A DNA stretch of 64,000 bases from Pseudomonas sp. SORT22 (GCF_018417635.1 NZ_CP071007.1:4092501-4156500), one strand, 5' to 3'; positions 11,507 through 21,086 are shown, counted from the first letter of the stretch. The notes: generated by a model from the sequence alone, not told the origin. Numbers and translations are program-made.

Positions 11507-12796
11507 ATGGCTGACAAAAAAGCGCAGTTGGTCATCGAGGGCGCAGCCCCCGTCGAGCTGCCCATTTTAACCGGCACCGTTGGTCCCGATGTTATCGACG
11601 TTAGAGGGTTGGGGGCCACGGGTCACTTCACTTTCGACCCTGGTTTCATGGCGACCGCATCCTGCGAGTCGAAGATCACTTATATCGACGGCGACAAGGG
11701 TATCCTGCTGCACCGCGGCTATCCGATCGAGCAGTTGGCCGAAAAATCCGACTACCTCGAGACTTGCTACCTGCTGCTCAACGGCGAACTGCCGAATGCC
11801 GAGCAGAAGGCTCAGTTCGTCAGCACCGTGAAGAACCACACCATGGTTCACGAGCAGTTGAAGTCCTTCTTCAACGGCTTCCGCCGCGACGCCCACCCGA
11901 TGGCTGTCATGTGCGGCGTGGTTGGCGCCCTGTCGGCGTTCTACCATGACTCGCTGGACATCAATAACCCGCAGCACCGCGAAATCTCCGCGGTCCGCCT
12001 GGTCGCCAAGATGCCGACCCTGGCAGCGATGGTGTACAAGTACTCCATGGGCCAGCCCATGATGTATCCGCGCAATGACCTGTCGTACGCGGAAAACTTC
12101 CTGCACATGATGTTCAACACCCCGTGCGAGATCAAACCGATCAGCCCGGTGCTGGCCAAGGCAATGGACCGGATCTTCATCCTCCACGCCGACCACGAGC
12201 AGAACGCATCGACCTCCACCGTCCGTCTGGCCGGCTCTTCGGGTGCCAACCCGTTCGCCTGTATCGCTGCCGGCATCGCTGCACTGTGGGGCCCTGCCCA
12301 CGGCGGCGCCAACGAAGCGGTACTGACCATGCTCGATGAAATCGGCGATGTCTCGAACATCGACAAATTCATCGCCAAGGCCAAGGACAAGAACGATCCG
12401 TTCAAGCTGATGGGCTTCGGTCACCGCGTTTACAAAAACCGCGACCCGCGCGCCACCGTGATGAAACAGACCTGCGACGAAGTCCTGCGCGAGCTGGGCA
12501 TCAAGAACGACCCGCAGCTGGAACTGGCCATGCGCCTGGAAGAGATCGCCCTCACCGATCCTTACTTCATCGAGCGCTCGCTGTACCCGAACGTCGACTT
12601 CTACTCGGGGATCATCCTCAAGGCGATCGGCATTCCAACCAGCATGTTCACCGTGATCTTCGCCCTGGCGCGGACCGTCGGCTGGATCTCGCACTGGAAA
12701 GAAATGCTCTCCAGCCCGTACAAGATCGGCCGCCCTCGCCAGCTGTACACCGGCTACGAGTCGCGCGACATCGTCAAACTGGAAGACCGCAAGTAA
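11507..12796 (+). CDS. gltA: Citrate synthase (type II)
   Basis: The 429-residue enzyme condenses oxaloacetate and acetyl-CoA to citrate. It has the type II N-terminal beta domain (about 1-60), [16 protein letters not shown] near 62, [20 protein letters not shown] near 228 with a catalytic His, the second catalytic His in [16 protein letters not shown] near 305, and the active-site Asp in [18 protein letters not shown] near 365. Length fits the hexameric, NADH-sensitive Gram-negative form; NADH sensitivity is inferred from the family. It has its own promoter and terminator and diverges from the sdh operon. Confidence 0.98.
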   Translation: MADKKAQLVIEGAAPVELPILTGTVGPDVIDVRGLGATGHFTFDPGFMATASCESKITYIDGDKGILLHRGYPIEQLAEKSDYLETCYLLLNGELPNAEQKAQFVSTVKNHTMVHEQLKSFFNGFRRDAHPMAVMCGVVGALSAFYHDSLDINNPQHREISAVRLVAKMPTLAAMVYKYSMGQPMMYPRNDLSYAENFLHMMFNTPCEIKPISPVLAKAMDRIFILHADHEQNASTSTVRLAGSSGANPFACIAAGIAALWGPAHGGANEAVLTMLDEIGDVSNIDKFIAKAKDKNDPFKLMGFGHRVYKNRDPRATVMKQTCDEVLRELGIKNDPQLELAMRLEEIALTDPYFIERSLYPNVDFYSGIILKAIGIPTSMFTVIFALARTVGWISHWKEMLSSPYKIGRPRQLYTGYESRDIVKLEDRK

Positions 12797-12814
12797 GCCT
12801 TTGGGCCGAACACG

Positions 12815-12844
12815 AAAAAAGGCTGCCCTCGGGCAGCCTTTTTT
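12815..12844 (+). terminator. gltA terminator
   Basis: An A-run, GGCTGCCC, a two-base loop, GGGCAGCC and a T-run form a classic factor-independent terminator 18 bp after the gltA stop; the A/T flanks make it usable from either side. Confidence 0.9.
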
Positions 12845-12870
12845 ATTGCGCTCATCGCGGGCTGCAGTGC

Positions 12871-12897
12871 TGTGGGAGCGGGCTTGCCCCGCGATTG
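12871..12897. repeat. REP-type element
   Basis: TGTGGGAGCGGGCTTGCCCC followed by GCGATTG is the core of the repetitive extragenic palindrome common in P. putida-group genomes. It sits between the convergent gltA and START-domain genes. A paired copy is at 58431-58502. Confidence 0.75.
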
Positions 12898-12938
12898 CCC
12901 AACAGTTGCCTCAAGCCCGCCAACTGATGCAACTGTAC

Positions 12939-13544
12939 TTACGGCTTCTCGGCCAGCTCTTTCAACGCCTTCAAGGTATTGAACGGCGCATCGACCACAA
13001 ACTTGTTCGCCACCATCGACGGCACGCTGCCGCCCGGCTCGGTGTGCACCTGGTAAGTCACTTCGGTGCCGCCGTCTTTTGGCTGCAGCTTCCAGAACCC
13101 ATCAACCTTGGCCACCCGCACGAAGCCCTTCTCTTCCGGCAGGTACGTGGGCACGCCTTGAAGCTTGCGGATCAGGCTGCCATCAGCCGCTACGGTAGTG
13201 GTGACATGCATGACCGAATCACGCGCAGTGACCGGCCACGGGGTATTAAATTGAGTGTAGGTCCAGCTCTGGTCACCTTCGGTTTTCAGCAGCTTTTGCG
13301 TCTTGCACTCATGAATCCAGGCGCAGGCCCCGGCAACGTCTTCCTGCAGGGCCCTGACCTTGGCCAGTGGCGCCTTGATAAAGGTAACGCCGCGATAGGC
13401 CTTGTAGTCGGAACCGGCAACCTCACTGAGATCGATCTTGATTCCGTCTTCTTTCTTGGCCTGCTTCCAGTCCTCGGCATGCGCCAGGGGCACCAGCGCC
13501 GCTCCCAGACCCAACACCAGTGCCATGTGCTTAAACGATCCCAT
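12939..13544 (-). CDS. Secreted START-domain (SRPBCC) lipid-binding-type protein
   Basis: A 201-residue protein with a signal peptide (MGSFKHMALVLGLGAALVPL, cleavage after AHA) and a START/polyketide-cyclase-like domain over the rest. Visible elements are YRGVTFIKAPLAKVRALQED, WTYTQFNTPWPVTARDSVMH and GTEVTYQVHTEPGGSVPSMV, which match the helix-grip START pattern found in many gamma-proteobacterial periplasmic proteins. It probably binds a hydrophobic ligand; no ligand can be named. I chose the ATG at 13544, which has AAGGAA upstream and begins the signal peptide. It is 32 bp downstream of the YkgJ-like gene. Confidence 0.8.
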   Translation of the reverse strand: MGSFKHMALVLGLGAALVPLAHAEDWKQAKKEDGIKIDLSEVAGSDYKAYRGVTFIKAPLAKVRALQEDVAGACAWIHECKTQKLLKTEGDQSWTYTQFNTPWPVTARDSVMHVTTTVAADGSLIRKLQGVPTYLPEEKGFVRVAKVDGFWKLQPKDGGTEVTYQVHTEPGGSVPSMVANKFVVDAPFNTLKALKELAEKP

Positions 13545-13576
13545 GCTTTTGTTCCTTATTGTCGAAGATCCGCGTT

Positions 13577-13831
13577 TCAAGCTGCCGTCATTTGCTCCAG
13601 CCACCCCAGGATCCTGATCGCCTCGTCGCGGTCGTTGCCGCAGATCTCGGCCTCTGCCTTGAAACCACCACACACCGGCGGGCGCTCGGGCTTGCCGAAC
13701 AAGCCGCAGAGGTTGGCAACCGACAAGTGCAGGCAGCGCTCACCGGCGGGCTTGCCCTTGGGCATCCCCGGTATCGGCGAGCTGATGGAGGGCGCAATGC
13801 AGCAGGCGCCACAACCTTCACGGCAGTTCAT
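13577..13831 (-). CDS. YkgJ-family cysteine-cluster protein
   Basis: An 84-residue protein with eight cysteines: MNCREGCGACC at the N-terminus, then single cysteines in GERCLHLS, NLCGLFG, PPVCGGF and AEICGN. This spacing is that of the YkgJ family (PF03692), thought to bind zinc or an Fe-S cluster; the exact role is unknown. It precedes the START-domain gene on the same strand and may share its transcript. A GAGGA site is about 10 bases before the ATG. Confidence 0.85.
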   Translation of the reverse strand: MNCREGCGACCIAPSISSPIPGMPKGKPAGERCLHLSVANLCGLFGKPERPPVCGGFKAEAEICGNDRDEAIRILGWLEQMTAA

Positions 13832-13958
13832 GACAACAGAATCCTCGGAGTAACAAATGATGAATGAATCCGGATAGTAACCGCTTAAACAGGCGTTTGA
13901 AATTGCTCGCAGGATGAAATATCAACCCCAAAGGGGTGACTGGACAGTCAGTTTCGCC

Positions 13959-14432
13959 CTACTGCTTGAACTCGAACTCAATCGCCGCGCCTTCGACATC
14001 CTTGCGACTGTCGTTACGCAGTTGCAGCTGCATTTCGTTGCTGATCAGCCGGCCATTGAGCTGAAACGGGCTGTCGGAAGGCGGTTTCTCACCAAACAGG
14101 TAGGGCAGCAATGGCTTGGGCAAAGGTGCCTGCTCCTGGGTATCGGGCTTGAGCTCCTTGACCATGCCCGAGGGCAGGCTCAGGTCGAGCTTGGTCTTGG
14201 ACAATGGCGCGGGCGCCGCCTTGGCATTTTTGCGTACGCTGCGCTGGGTGGCTTTGGTGCTTGCCTTTTTACGCACCGGCGGCGCTTTTGCCTGCTTTGG
14301 CTTGGCTGCAGGCTTGGCGCTTTTGCTAGTGGAGGTTTTGCCGGCCGGTGCGGTTTCGGCCACTGCTGCCCAGGTGCAAGCCAAGCCACCGAGCAAACAC
14401 AGGGACAGCCCGATACAACGCAACGCTTTCAT
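13959..14432 (-). CDS. Basic secreted protein of unknown function
   Basis: I do not recognise a function. The 157-residue product starts MKALRCIGLSLCLLGGLACT, a signal peptide, with cleavage likely after AVA. Residues about 28-80 form a low-complexity Lys/Ala/Pro tract. The C-terminal third (LDLSLPSGMVKELKP, FQLNGRLISNEMQLQLRNDS) looks folded. Pseudomonas homologues have sometimes been labelled as a translation initiation factor because of the Ala/Lys-rich tract; nothing here supports that. It stands alone between the YkgJ-like and MocR-like genes. Confidence 0.7.
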   Translation of the reverse strand: MKALRCIGLSLCLLGGLACTWAAVAETAPAGKTSTSKSAKPAAKPKQAKAPPVRKKASTKATQRSVRKNAKAAPAPLSKTKLDLSLPSGMVKELKPDTQEQAPLPKPLLPYLFGEKPPSDSPFQLNGRLISNEMQLQLRNDSRKDVEGAAIEFEFKQ

Positions 14433-14493
14433 AGGCACCGACGATTATCCCTAAAAATGCTTATGCTCCCCGTTCCTGACACGACTGGCAAGT

Positions 14494-15939
14494 CTAGAAA
14501 AAAGCGCCCGAGGCCGATTCCTGGCACAACTGGCTGGCGAGCATGCCCAGGGTCATCACCGCCCGCTCCGCCTCACGATTCCACGGGATGCCGCAGTTCA
14601 GACGAATGCAGTGGTTGAATTGCTCGGTGTTACTGAAGATCAACCCTGGGGCGATACTGATGCCCTGCTGCAGCGCACGCACGTGCAATTCCTGGGTATT
14701 GACCCGGCCCGGCAGGCTCACCCAGAGAATGAAACCGCCGGTGGGCCGGGTCATCTGCGTACCTTCCGGGAAATGCTGTTGCACCGCCAGCTGGTAGGCG
14801 CTGAGATTTTTCCGATATTCCTGGCGGATGTAGCGCAAATGACGGTCGTAACCACCGTTCTCCAGATAGGAAGCCACCCCCATCTGCGTCACGCTGCAGG
14901 CCGAGTGGGTGGTAAAGGTCTGCAAGCGCTGGATTTCCGCCTGGTACTTGCCGGCAACCATCCAGCCGATACGCACACCGGGCGACAAGGTCTTGGAAAA
15001 GCTTGAGCAATAGATCACCCGCCCGAGCCGGTCGAAGGCCTTGAGCGCCTTGGTCTTGCCCTGCTCGAACATCAACTCGCCATAGATATCGTCTTCGATG
15101 ATCTGGATGTCGAAATCCGACGCCAGGCGCAACAGCTGCTTCTGGCGATCTTCCGGAATGGTGCCGCCCAGCGGATTGCTCAGGCGCGCGGTCAGCACCA
15201 GGGCCTTGATCGACCACTGGTTGGCCGCCAACTGCAACGCTTCGAGGCTGATGCCGGTGGATGGATCGCTGGGGATCTCGATGACTTTCAGGCCAAGCAG
15301 GTCGGCCAGTTGCAGCAAACCGTAGTAGGTCGGTGATTCGGCGGCGATCAGGTCGCCCGGCCGGGTCAGCACCCGCAACGACATCTGCAGGGCATCGACG
15401 CAGCCATGGGTGACCACCACTTCGCTGGGGTCGACCACCACGCCGGCATCGCGCATGCGAATGGCGATCTGCCGGCGCAACGGCTCGAAACCCGGGCTGA
15501 ACATGTAGCTGAACGCCCGCGGGCTATGAAAGCGGGTGACCTTGGCCAATTGCTGGTGCAACGCGCGCACCGGCAAATAGTCGACATGCGGCACCGCCGC
15601 GCCAAAGGGAAACACCCCGTCGCGCCGGGCTTCGGTCAATACCTGCTGAATGATACTGCTGCGCGTGACCAGCCCCGGGCGCTCGACCCGGGCGATATCC
15701 GGCGTCTGTGCGGTTAACGCAGGCGTCTGGTGCACGTAATAGCCGGACTGCGGCCGCGCGCGAATCAAGCCCTGGTCTTCGAGATTGGCATAGGCCTGCA
15801 GCACCGTGGCATGGCTGACATTGAGCTGCGAGCTCATCTTGCGCACCGACGGCACCCGCTCACCTGGCTGGTACACACCGCGGCGAATATCTTCGGCCAG
15901 TTGCTGGGCGATGCGCTGGTAGAGCAACAGGTTGGTCAT
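14494..15939 (-). CDS. MocR-type (GntR-aminotransferase fusion) transcriptional regulator
   Basis: The 481-residue protein has an N-terminal winged-helix GntR domain (MTNLLLYQRIAQQLAEDIRR; GERVPSVRKMSSQLNVSHAT near residue 30; LEDQGLIRARPQSGYYV) followed by a fold-type I aminotransferase-like domain (DVVVTHG-like segment VVVTHGCVDALQMS, AESPTYYG, the PLP-lysine region YCSSFSKTLSPGVRIGWMV near residue 310). Such proteins use pyridoxal phosphate as an effector and regulate amine, amino-acid or vitamin B6 genes. The target cannot be told from context. Upstream in-frame codons lack family similarity, so the ATG at 15939 was taken. Confidence 0.88.
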   Translation of the reverse strand: MTNLLLYQRIAQQLAEDIRRGVYQPGERVPSVRKMSSQLNVSHATVLQAYANLEDQGLIRARPQSGYYVHQTPALTAQTPDIARVERPGLVTRSSIIQQVLTEARRDGVFPFGAAVPHVDYLPVRALHQQLAKVTRFHSPRAFSYMFSPGFEPLRRQIAIRMRDAGVVVDPSEVVVTHGCVDALQMSLRVLTRPGDLIAAESPTYYGLLQLADLLGLKVIEIPSDPSTGISLEALQLAANQWSIKALVLTARLSNPLGGTIPEDRQKQLLRLASDFDIQIIEDDIYGELMFEQGKTKALKAFDRLGRVIYCSSFSKTLSPGVRIGWMVAGKYQAEIQRLQTFTTHSACSVTQMGVASYLENGGYDRHLRYIRQEYRKNLSAYQLAVQQHFPEGTQMTRPTGGFILWVSLPGRVNTQELHVRALQQGISIAPGLIFSNTEQFNHCIRLNCGIPWNREAERAVMTLGMLASQLCQESASGAFF

Positions 15940-16089
15940 GATCAGTTCTCGACACGCAGGCAATGTAGTTGTTTTTGTACGGCTGTTTTCGGCCAAGAAT
16001 ACCGGAACAGTTGCGAAGTGTACTGGGACAGATTGCAGAATAGTCGACAATACAGTTGTGTGACAGAGGCGGGGATGCGCCATTTGTCA

Positions 16090-16850
16090 CAACCAGGGTG
16101 GGGATGTTGAGGCTGCGAGCTTATCCATTCGGTGTGGCGCCGCTGCTGGCCCCTTCCGCCCTTACGGCGGGTCCCCGTTGTTCTTGGCAAAAGGAACCAA
16201 AACCGCTCGCTCCAGCATACGGCCCTACGCTGCGCTCCGGGTTCCTTCGCTACGGTGCCTTCCAGGGGCATCGCGGCCTACGACTTGCTTCGCCAAGTCT
16301 ACGTCTCGCGACTTCGGCCTGGGCCGAAGGGTGCTACGCACCAACCCCCTCCAGACACCTACGCTCAGCCTCCTGAAGTCGCGAAGTTACGGGCGGCGCC
16401 TGCACTGGCGTATCTGCGAAAGCAGATGTTGGCGCAGCCAGGCTGACCCAGGAGCGGGACAAGCCCGCTGGCAAAACGAGTACCAACTTGCTTGATCTTG
16501 ATCTTGATCTTGATGTTCATGCACGCATTTCCAGGCGCCGCGAAACGCGACTTCAGGAGGCTGAGCGTAGGTGCCTGTAGGGGCGGTGCGCAGCACCTTC
16601 GGCGTCAGCCGAAGACGCGAGATGTAGACTTGGCGAAGCAAGTCGTAGGCCGCGATGCCCCGGAAGGTGCCGTAGCGAGGGGACCCGAAGCGCAGCGTAG
16701 GGCCGTATGCAGGAGCAAGCGGTTTTGCCTACTTTTCCCAAGAGAAAAGTAGGCCGCCGTAAAGGCGGAAGGGGCCGGCAGCCGCACCGCACCGCACCGC
16801 ACCGCACCGCATGGATAAGCCCGCAGCTTCAAAAACCCAACCCAAGCCCC
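16090..16850. repeat. Long imperfect inverted-repeat element (about 760 bp)
   Basis: The left arm (about 16161-16383) and right arm (about 16549-16782) are imperfect reverse complements over more than 220 bp. Shared words include CATACGGCCCTACGCTGCGC, GCCTACGACTTGCTTCGCCA and ACCTACGCTCAGCCTCCTGA. The outer ends are also related: GCGAGCTTATCCATTC on the left and ATGGATAAGCCCGC on the right. The centre has a half REP (GGAGCGGGACAAGCCCGCT) and four tandem CTTGAT units at 16491-16514; the right end has six GCACC-like pentamers near 16783-16810. The ends recur without the arms at about 33784-33885. Confidence 0.8.
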
Positions 16851-16861
16851 TGAAGAGCCAT

Positions 16862-16895
16862 AAAAAAACCCGGAGAGGAACACTCACCGGGTTTC
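16862..16895 (-). terminator. Terminator of the OmpA-like operon
   Basis: On the minus strand AAACCCGG, a 13-base loop, CCGGGTTT and a T-run form a factor-independent terminator just after the OmpA-like gene. Confidence 0.85.
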
Positions 16896-16907
16896 TTCAT
16901 CCATTAC

Positions 16908-17717
16908 TCAGCGCGCCGCGCCAAGCTTGCCCTTGTCGTCGGAAAAGACGATCTCGACCCGACGGTTCTGCGCCCTGCCCCGCTCCGAGGCATTGGCCTC
17001 GACCGGATACTGGTCGCCATAGCCCTCGACCTCGATGCGCTTTTCATCGACACCCAGGTCGATCAGCATATCGGCTACCGCCTGAGCCCGATCCCGGGAC
17101 AATTTGAGGTTATCCTCAGGCGCGCCCGTGCTGTCGGTATAACCCTCGATACGGATAATGCGCTTGGGGTTGAGCTGGAGGAACTGCACCAGCTTGAGCA
17201 CCGTGCGGCTGGCCGAGTTTTTAAGCTCCGCATGCCCGGTGTCGAACAGCACGTCGCCCAGGGTCATCACCAAGCCACGGTCGCTCTGCTCGGTGGCCAG
17301 GCTGACGATCTGCGCTTCCAGCCATTTGCCCTGCTGCTGCACGCTGGCAAGCTTGGCCTCACGCAACGCCAGCTGCAGGCGCTGACGCTCAAGCTCAAGC
17401 TTGGCCAGGCGTTCCTGGTTGAGCACCAGATTGCTGTGCTCGCGGGCAATATCGCTGTAGCGCTGGCTCAGGTAGGCGTAATGGCGCACATCGGCGCCGG
17501 TCCCCAGATAACTGGACAGGCGCTCGGCACGGGCCAGCGATTCACCGGCACGAATCACGTCACGCGGCGCGCTGCGCAAAACGTTGGAATCGTCCTTGAC
17601 CGTCTGGAACTTGGCCGTGGCCTCGTCCAGCGCCGTCTCGCTGCGCTGGCTGGCGCAGCCCTGCAGGCCGACCACACCGACCAATAACAGTGCTGCCAAT
17701 GGTTTGATCGAACTCAC
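16908..17717 (-). CDS. OmpA-family lipoprotein with DUF4398-like N-terminal region
   Basis: A 269-residue lipoprotein: signal MSSIKPLAALLLVGVVGLQG with the lipidated Cys in LQGCAS at residue 21. Residues about 30-140 are helical, coiled-coil-like, resembling DUF4398. Residues about 150-260 are an OmpA C-terminal peptidoglycan-binding domain (GDVLFDTGHAELKNSA, RIEGYTDSTGAPEDNLKLSR, GYGDQYPVEANASERGRAQN, RRVEIVF). It probably tethers the outer membrane to peptidoglycan. The start overlaps the stop of the upstream DUF4398 lipoprotein gene by four bases. Confidence 0.9.
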   Translation of the reverse strand: MSSIKPLAALLLVGVVGLQGCASQRSETALDEATAKFQTVKDDSNVLRSAPRDVIRAGESLARAERLSSYLGTGADVRHYAYLSQRYSDIAREHSNLVLNQERLAKLELERQRLQLALREAKLASVQQQGKWLEAQIVSLATEQSDRGLVMTLGDVLFDTGHAELKNSASRTVLKLVQFLQLNPKRIIRIEGYTDSTGAPEDNLKLSRDRAQAVADMLIDLGVDEKRIEVEGYGDQYPVEANASERGRAQNRRVEIVFSDDKGKLGAAR

Positions 17718-18067
17718 CGCTGCTCCCCCAACTGTTTACGCAGGCGATTGACCCGCGATTGCAGCAAGTCCAGCTGCTCCTTGCTCTTGACCGTCAGCAC
17801 CCGCGCCTCGGCCAGGCGCGCGTCCAGCTCGGCCTGCTCGGCGCGCATGCGCGCGTCACGGTAGGATTCGCTGGTCATGTTGACTCGGGCCCGAGCCAGT
17901 TTTTCTTCGGCCTGCTTCAGCTCTGCCACTTCGTCGGTGGCACCCACCGCCTTGGCCTGCTCCAGTGCCTGCTCGGACAGGCGCAACTGTTCATTCGGGG
18001 CCGGGTCATTGGCACATCCGGCCAGGGCCAGCAGTGCCAGAGCGGCGAATAATGGATGAGTTCTCAC
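17714..18067 (-). CDS. DUF4398 lipoprotein
   Basis: A 117-residue lipoprotein (MRTHPLFAALALLALAGCAN; lipidated Cys at 18) whose remaining part is Ala/Glu/Arg-rich and helical (LRLSEQALEQAKAVGATDEV, AEQAELDARLAEARVLTVKS), the pattern of DUF4398. It overlaps the OmpA-like gene by four bases and probably works with it at the cell envelope. Function is otherwise unknown. Confidence 0.85.
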   Translation of the reverse strand: MRTHPLFAALALLALAGCANDPAPNEQLRLSEQALEQAKAVGATDEVAELKQAEEKLARARVNMTSESYRDARMRAEQAELDARLAEARVLTVKSKEQLDLLQSRVNRLRKQLGEQR

Positions 18068-18076
18068 GCAATCTTC

Positions 18077-18901
18077 CTACTGTTTAGGGGCATCCAGCGG
18101 CGCCTGCATCTGCGCTTTCCAGCGTTCGACATTACGTTGCAGCACCGCCTGGGACACGCCGGAGGCCGGCAATTCTGTCAGCTTTTTTGCCAGTTGTCCG
18201 CGCAACCAGGCGTCATTGCATGCCGAATTATGCGACAGCGCCAGGTACAGGCCCGGGCGATCCAGAGGCAAGCCGCGGGCAATCAGCTCGTTGTTCATGC
18301 CCAGGGCCTGAGCCATGGCCATCCCGGCGTAGCGCCCGGCCAGCACATAGTCGACCTGACCGAGCAGCAACTTCTGGAAGGCCTGGGTCAGATTCTGCGA
18401 AGGTGCCAGCTGCAACTGGCTCTTGGCGTAGGCAGTAAATTCCGGGGTCATGCGCGCTTTTTCCGAGACGCTGCCGCGATGCTCGTGCAAATCGGCCAGG
18501 GTGTTATAGACCAGCGGCGAATCGTGGCGAGTCCACACCACGTATTCGTTGCTCAGCAGCGAGGGATGGACGAAGTCGACCGTAGTCAGCTCGGCCACCG
18601 CGAAGGGTGAATCGATCAGCAAATCGACACGACCGCTGCGCACCTCTTCCAGTGCCTGGCTGCGGCTGCCGCTGTCGAGGACTTCAACCTTCAGGCCCAG
18701 CTCGCTGGCTACCTGCCTGAACAGGTCGACGTTGGCGCCCATCAGGTGCTTGGGGTCTTGCGGATCGCGCCACGAGTACGGCGGCGCATCGGGGCTGCCG
18801 GTGGCCACCAGCCGCTCGCACTTGCCCACCGCCCACGCTTGCAACGGCATCAGCACCGCAGCGAACACCAGCGCCGTATTTATCTGGCCACGCCATCCCA
18901 T
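18077..18901 (-). CDS. Periplasmic solute-binding protein, family 3 type
   Basis: A 274-residue protein with a signal peptide ending near PLQAWA and an SBP_bac_3 fold: LVATGSPDAPPYSWRDPQDP, MGANVDLFRQVASELGLKVE, VRSGRVDLLIDSPFAVAELT. It is the first gene of an operon with the two envelope lipoproteins (9-bp gap), with no ABC permease or ATPase nearby, so it may be a sensor or orphan binding protein rather than part of a transporter. No ligand can be inferred. Confidence 0.85.
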   Translation of the reverse strand: MGWRGQINTALVFAAVLMPLQAWAVGKCERLVATGSPDAPPYSWRDPQDPKHLMGANVDLFRQVASELGLKVEVLDSGSRSQALEEVRSGRVDLLIDSPFAVAELTTVDFVHPSLLSNEYVVWTRHDSPLVYNTLADLHEHRGSVSEKARMTPEFTAYAKSQLQLAPSQNLTQAFQKLLLGQVDYVLAGRYAGMAMAQALGMNNELIARGLPLDRPGLYLALSHNSACNDAWLRGQLAKKLTELPASGVSQAVLQRNVERWKAQMQAPLDAPKQ

Positions 18902-18931
18902 GCAACCACTCCCTACTTTCTAGCCAGAATG

Positions 18932-18995
18932 AAAAAGCCCGATCTGCCGGGCTGTGCAAGGCAGGCCTGCACAGCCCGAACGGACCGGGCTCTTT
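18932..18995 (-). terminator. Terminator region of etfBA
   Basis: Two adjacent hairpins share the word AGCCCG/CGGGCT. The distal one (18932-18953), read on the minus strand, is followed by TTTTT. The proximal one (18973-18995) is followed by CTTTT on the plus strand. Together they would end etfBA transcripts after 19015. Confidence 0.75.
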
Positions 18996-19014
18996 TATAA
19001 GTGAAGCGACTGGA

Positions 19015-19944
19015 TTAAACCAGCTTCTCCAGCTCAGGGATGGCTTCGAACAGGTCAGCCACCAGGCCGTAGTCGGCCACCTGGAAGATCGGCGCTTCTT
19101 CGTCCTTGTTGATCGCAACGATCACTTTGGAGTCTTTCATGCCGGCCAGATGCTGGATCGCGCCGGAAATACCGACGGCGATGTACAGCTGTGGTGCAAC
19201 GATCTTGCCGGTCTGACCGACCTGCATGTCGTTGGGTACGAAACCTGCGTCGACCGCAGCGCGCGAAGCACCGACGGCAGCGCCGAGCTTGTCGGCCAGG
19301 GCGTACAGGTGCTTGAAGTTGTCACCGTTCTGCATGCCACGACCGCCGGAAACGACAATCTTGGCAGCGGTCAGCTCAGGGCGGTCGGACTTGGCCAGCT
19401 CTTCGCCAACGAAGGCCGATTTGCCTGCGTCGTGGGCAGCAGCGACAGCTTCAACGGCAGCCGAACCACCTTCAGCGGCAACGGCGTCAAAGCCGGTGGC
19501 ACGGACGGTGATGACTTTGACGGCAGCGTTCGATTGCACGGTGGCAATGGCGTTACCGGCGTAGATCGGACGCTTGAAGGTGTCAGCCGATTCAACCGAG
19601 ATGATCTCGGAAATCTGGTCGACGTCCAGCAGCGCGGCAACGCGCGGCAGGATGTTCTTGCCGTTGGAGGTGGCAGGAGCCAGCACGTGGCTGTAGCCCT
19701 TGCCCAGCTCGGCTACCAGCGGCGCGACGTTTTCTGGCAGCTGGTGAGCGTAGGCGGCGTTGTCGGCAACCAGGACCTTGGCAACGCCAGCGATCTTGGC
19801 CGCGGCTTCAGCGACGCCACCGACGTTCTGGCCTGCGACCAGCACATGGATGTCGCCACCGATCTTGGCGGCAGCAGCAACAGTGTTCAGGGTGGCCGGG
19901 GCAACGGCACCGTTTTCGTGTTCAGCGATAACCAGGATAGTCAT
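19015..19944 (-). CDS. etfA: Electron transfer flavoprotein alpha subunit
   Basis: The 309-residue alpha subunit carries FAD and moves electrons from acyl-CoA and other dehydrogenases to ETF-ubiquinone oxidoreductase. It has [20 protein letters not shown] at the N-terminus and the FAD-binding C-terminal domain ([80 protein letters not shown]). It begins on the base after the etfB stop. Confidence 0.97.
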   Translation of the reverse strand: MTILVIAEHENGAVAPATLNTVAAAAKIGGDIHVLVAGQNVGGVAEAAAKIAGVAKVLVADNAAYAHQLPENVAPLVAELGKGYSHVLAPATSNGKNILPRVAALLDVDQISEIISVESADTFKRPIYAGNAIATVQSNAAVKVITVRATGFDAVAAEGGSAAVEAVAAAHDAGKSAFVGEELAKSDRPELTAAKIVVSGGRGMQNGDNFKHLYALADKLGAAVGASRAAVDAGFVPNDMQVGQTGKIVAPQLYIAVGISGAIQHLAGMKDSKVIVAINKDEEAPIFQVADYGLVADLFEAIPELEKLV

Positions 19945-20694
19945 TTAGATTACCTTCGCCTCGTTCTTCAGTTTCTCGACCAGTTCAGCAACCGACTTGA
20001 CCTTGATACCGGCGCTGCGGGCAGCCGGCGCTTCGACTTTCAGGGTCTTGTTGGTAGAGGCGGTGGAAACGCCCAGCGCGTCTGGAGTAACGGTCTCCAG
20101 CGGCTTCTTCTTGGCCTTCATGATGTTCGGCAGCGACGCGTAGCGCGGCTCGTTCAGGCGCAGGTCGGTGGTGACGATGGCTGGCAGGTTCAGCGCAACG
20201 GTCTGCAGGCCGCCGTCGATTTCGCGGGTAACGTTGACCTTGTCGCCAGCAACCTCGACCTTGGAGGCGAAGGTGCCCTGGGCGTAACCGCTCAGTGCAG
20301 CCAGCATCTGGCCGGTCTGGTTGTTGTCGCTGTCGATGGCTTGCTTGCCAAGGATCACCAACTGCGGTTGTTCTTTGTCGACCACTGCCTTGAGCAGCTT
20401 GGCCACAGCCAGCGAAGTCAGCTCTTCAGCCGATTCGACCAGGATGGCGCGGTCGGCACCCAGTGCCAGGGCAGTACGCAGTTGCTCCTGGGCAGTGGCC
20501 GGGCCGACGGTAACGACGACGATCTCGCTCGCAACGCCCTTCTCTTTCAGGCGCACGGCTTCTTCTACGGCAATTTCGCAGAAGGGGTTCATGGACATCT
20601 TGACGTTAGCAAGGTCGACGCCGGAGTTGTCCGCCTTGACGCGAACCTTGACGTTATAGTCGACCACTCGTTTGACAGCTACAAGAACCTTCAT
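19945..20694 (-). CDS. etfB: Electron transfer flavoprotein beta subunit
   Basis: The 249-residue beta subunit, starting [20 protein letters not shown]; in-frame codons upstream of this ATG do not fit the family. It has [38 protein letters not shown] and the recognition-loop region [19 protein letters not shown], which docks partner dehydrogenases. It is the first gene of etfBA and diverges from the ETF-QO gene at 21239. Confidence 0.97.
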   Translation of the reverse strand: MKVLVAVKRVVDYNVKVRVKADNSGVDLANVKMSMNPFCEIAVEEAVRLKEKGVASEIVVVTVGPATAQEQLRTALALGADRAILVESAEELTSLAVAKLLKAVVDKEQPQLVILGKQAIDSDNNQTGQMLAALSGYAQGTFASKVEVAGDKVNVTREIDGGLQTVALNLPAIVTTDLRLNEPRYASLPNIMKAKKKPLETVTPDALGVSTASTNKTLKVEAPAARSAGIKVKSVAELVEKLKNEAKVI

Positions 20695-21070
20695 GGATTC
20701 CTCGTTACTCTCCGGTGAAAAGAATGTCGCCTGGGGCAAACCCGGCGATTGCGCGTGGGTACAAGGGCACCTCTAAAAACGATCACAGGTGGACGAATTT
20801 AACCCTGACCCAGCGGTCTCGTTTCGGCCTGTCAGTTGCAAAACCCGTGGGTCATTATTTGTCGTGGCGTGTAAACTCCACTACAAAGCGGGTTGTGGCG
20901 TAACTGCCCTGCTTTTCGCCTGGTTTTTAGGGGTGCTCCTGCATCCTGCGGTCAGCCTACGGCGAGCGCAAAACCGCTCGTATCTTGACCGTAACGCCCA
21001 ATCCGGTCAATACGGCAAACCGGTCAGCTTCAAGCCGCGCTTCTTTGATTTTACTGGCCTGCGGCAAATT

Positions 21071-21084
21071 CAAACAAACGTTTG
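21071..21084. promoter_or_regulatory. PsrA-like operator
   Basis: CAAAC-AAAC-GTTTG fits the (C/G)AAAC-N2-4-GTTT(G/C) motif described for PsrA, the fatty-acid-responsive TetR-type regulator of Pseudomonas, and ACAAACGTTTGT inside it is a perfect 12-bp palindrome. It lies three bases upstream of the -35 element of the ETF-QO promoter. Confidence 0.6.
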
Positions 21085-21086
21085 TA

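Larger units (their letters stand above)
15940..16907. other. Gene-free interval of about 970 bp
   Basis: This gap holds the MocR gene promoter region next to 15940, the long inverted-repeat element at 16090-16850 and the terminator of the OmpA-like operon at 16862-16895. Open frames in it are mutually overlapping, lack ribosome sites and repeat on both arms, so none is called a gene. Confidence 0.7.

Noticed and set aside
16491-16514. CTTGAT tandem units and nearby pentamers as a CRISPR or VNTR locus
   Set aside because: Units are 5-6 bases with no spacers, so not CRISPR; too short and isolated to call a VNTR gene feature.
16056-16883. Several overlapping frames of 80-110 codons in both directions
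   Set aside because: They fall on the two arms of the inverted-repeat element and repeat each other; no ribosome sites or domains.
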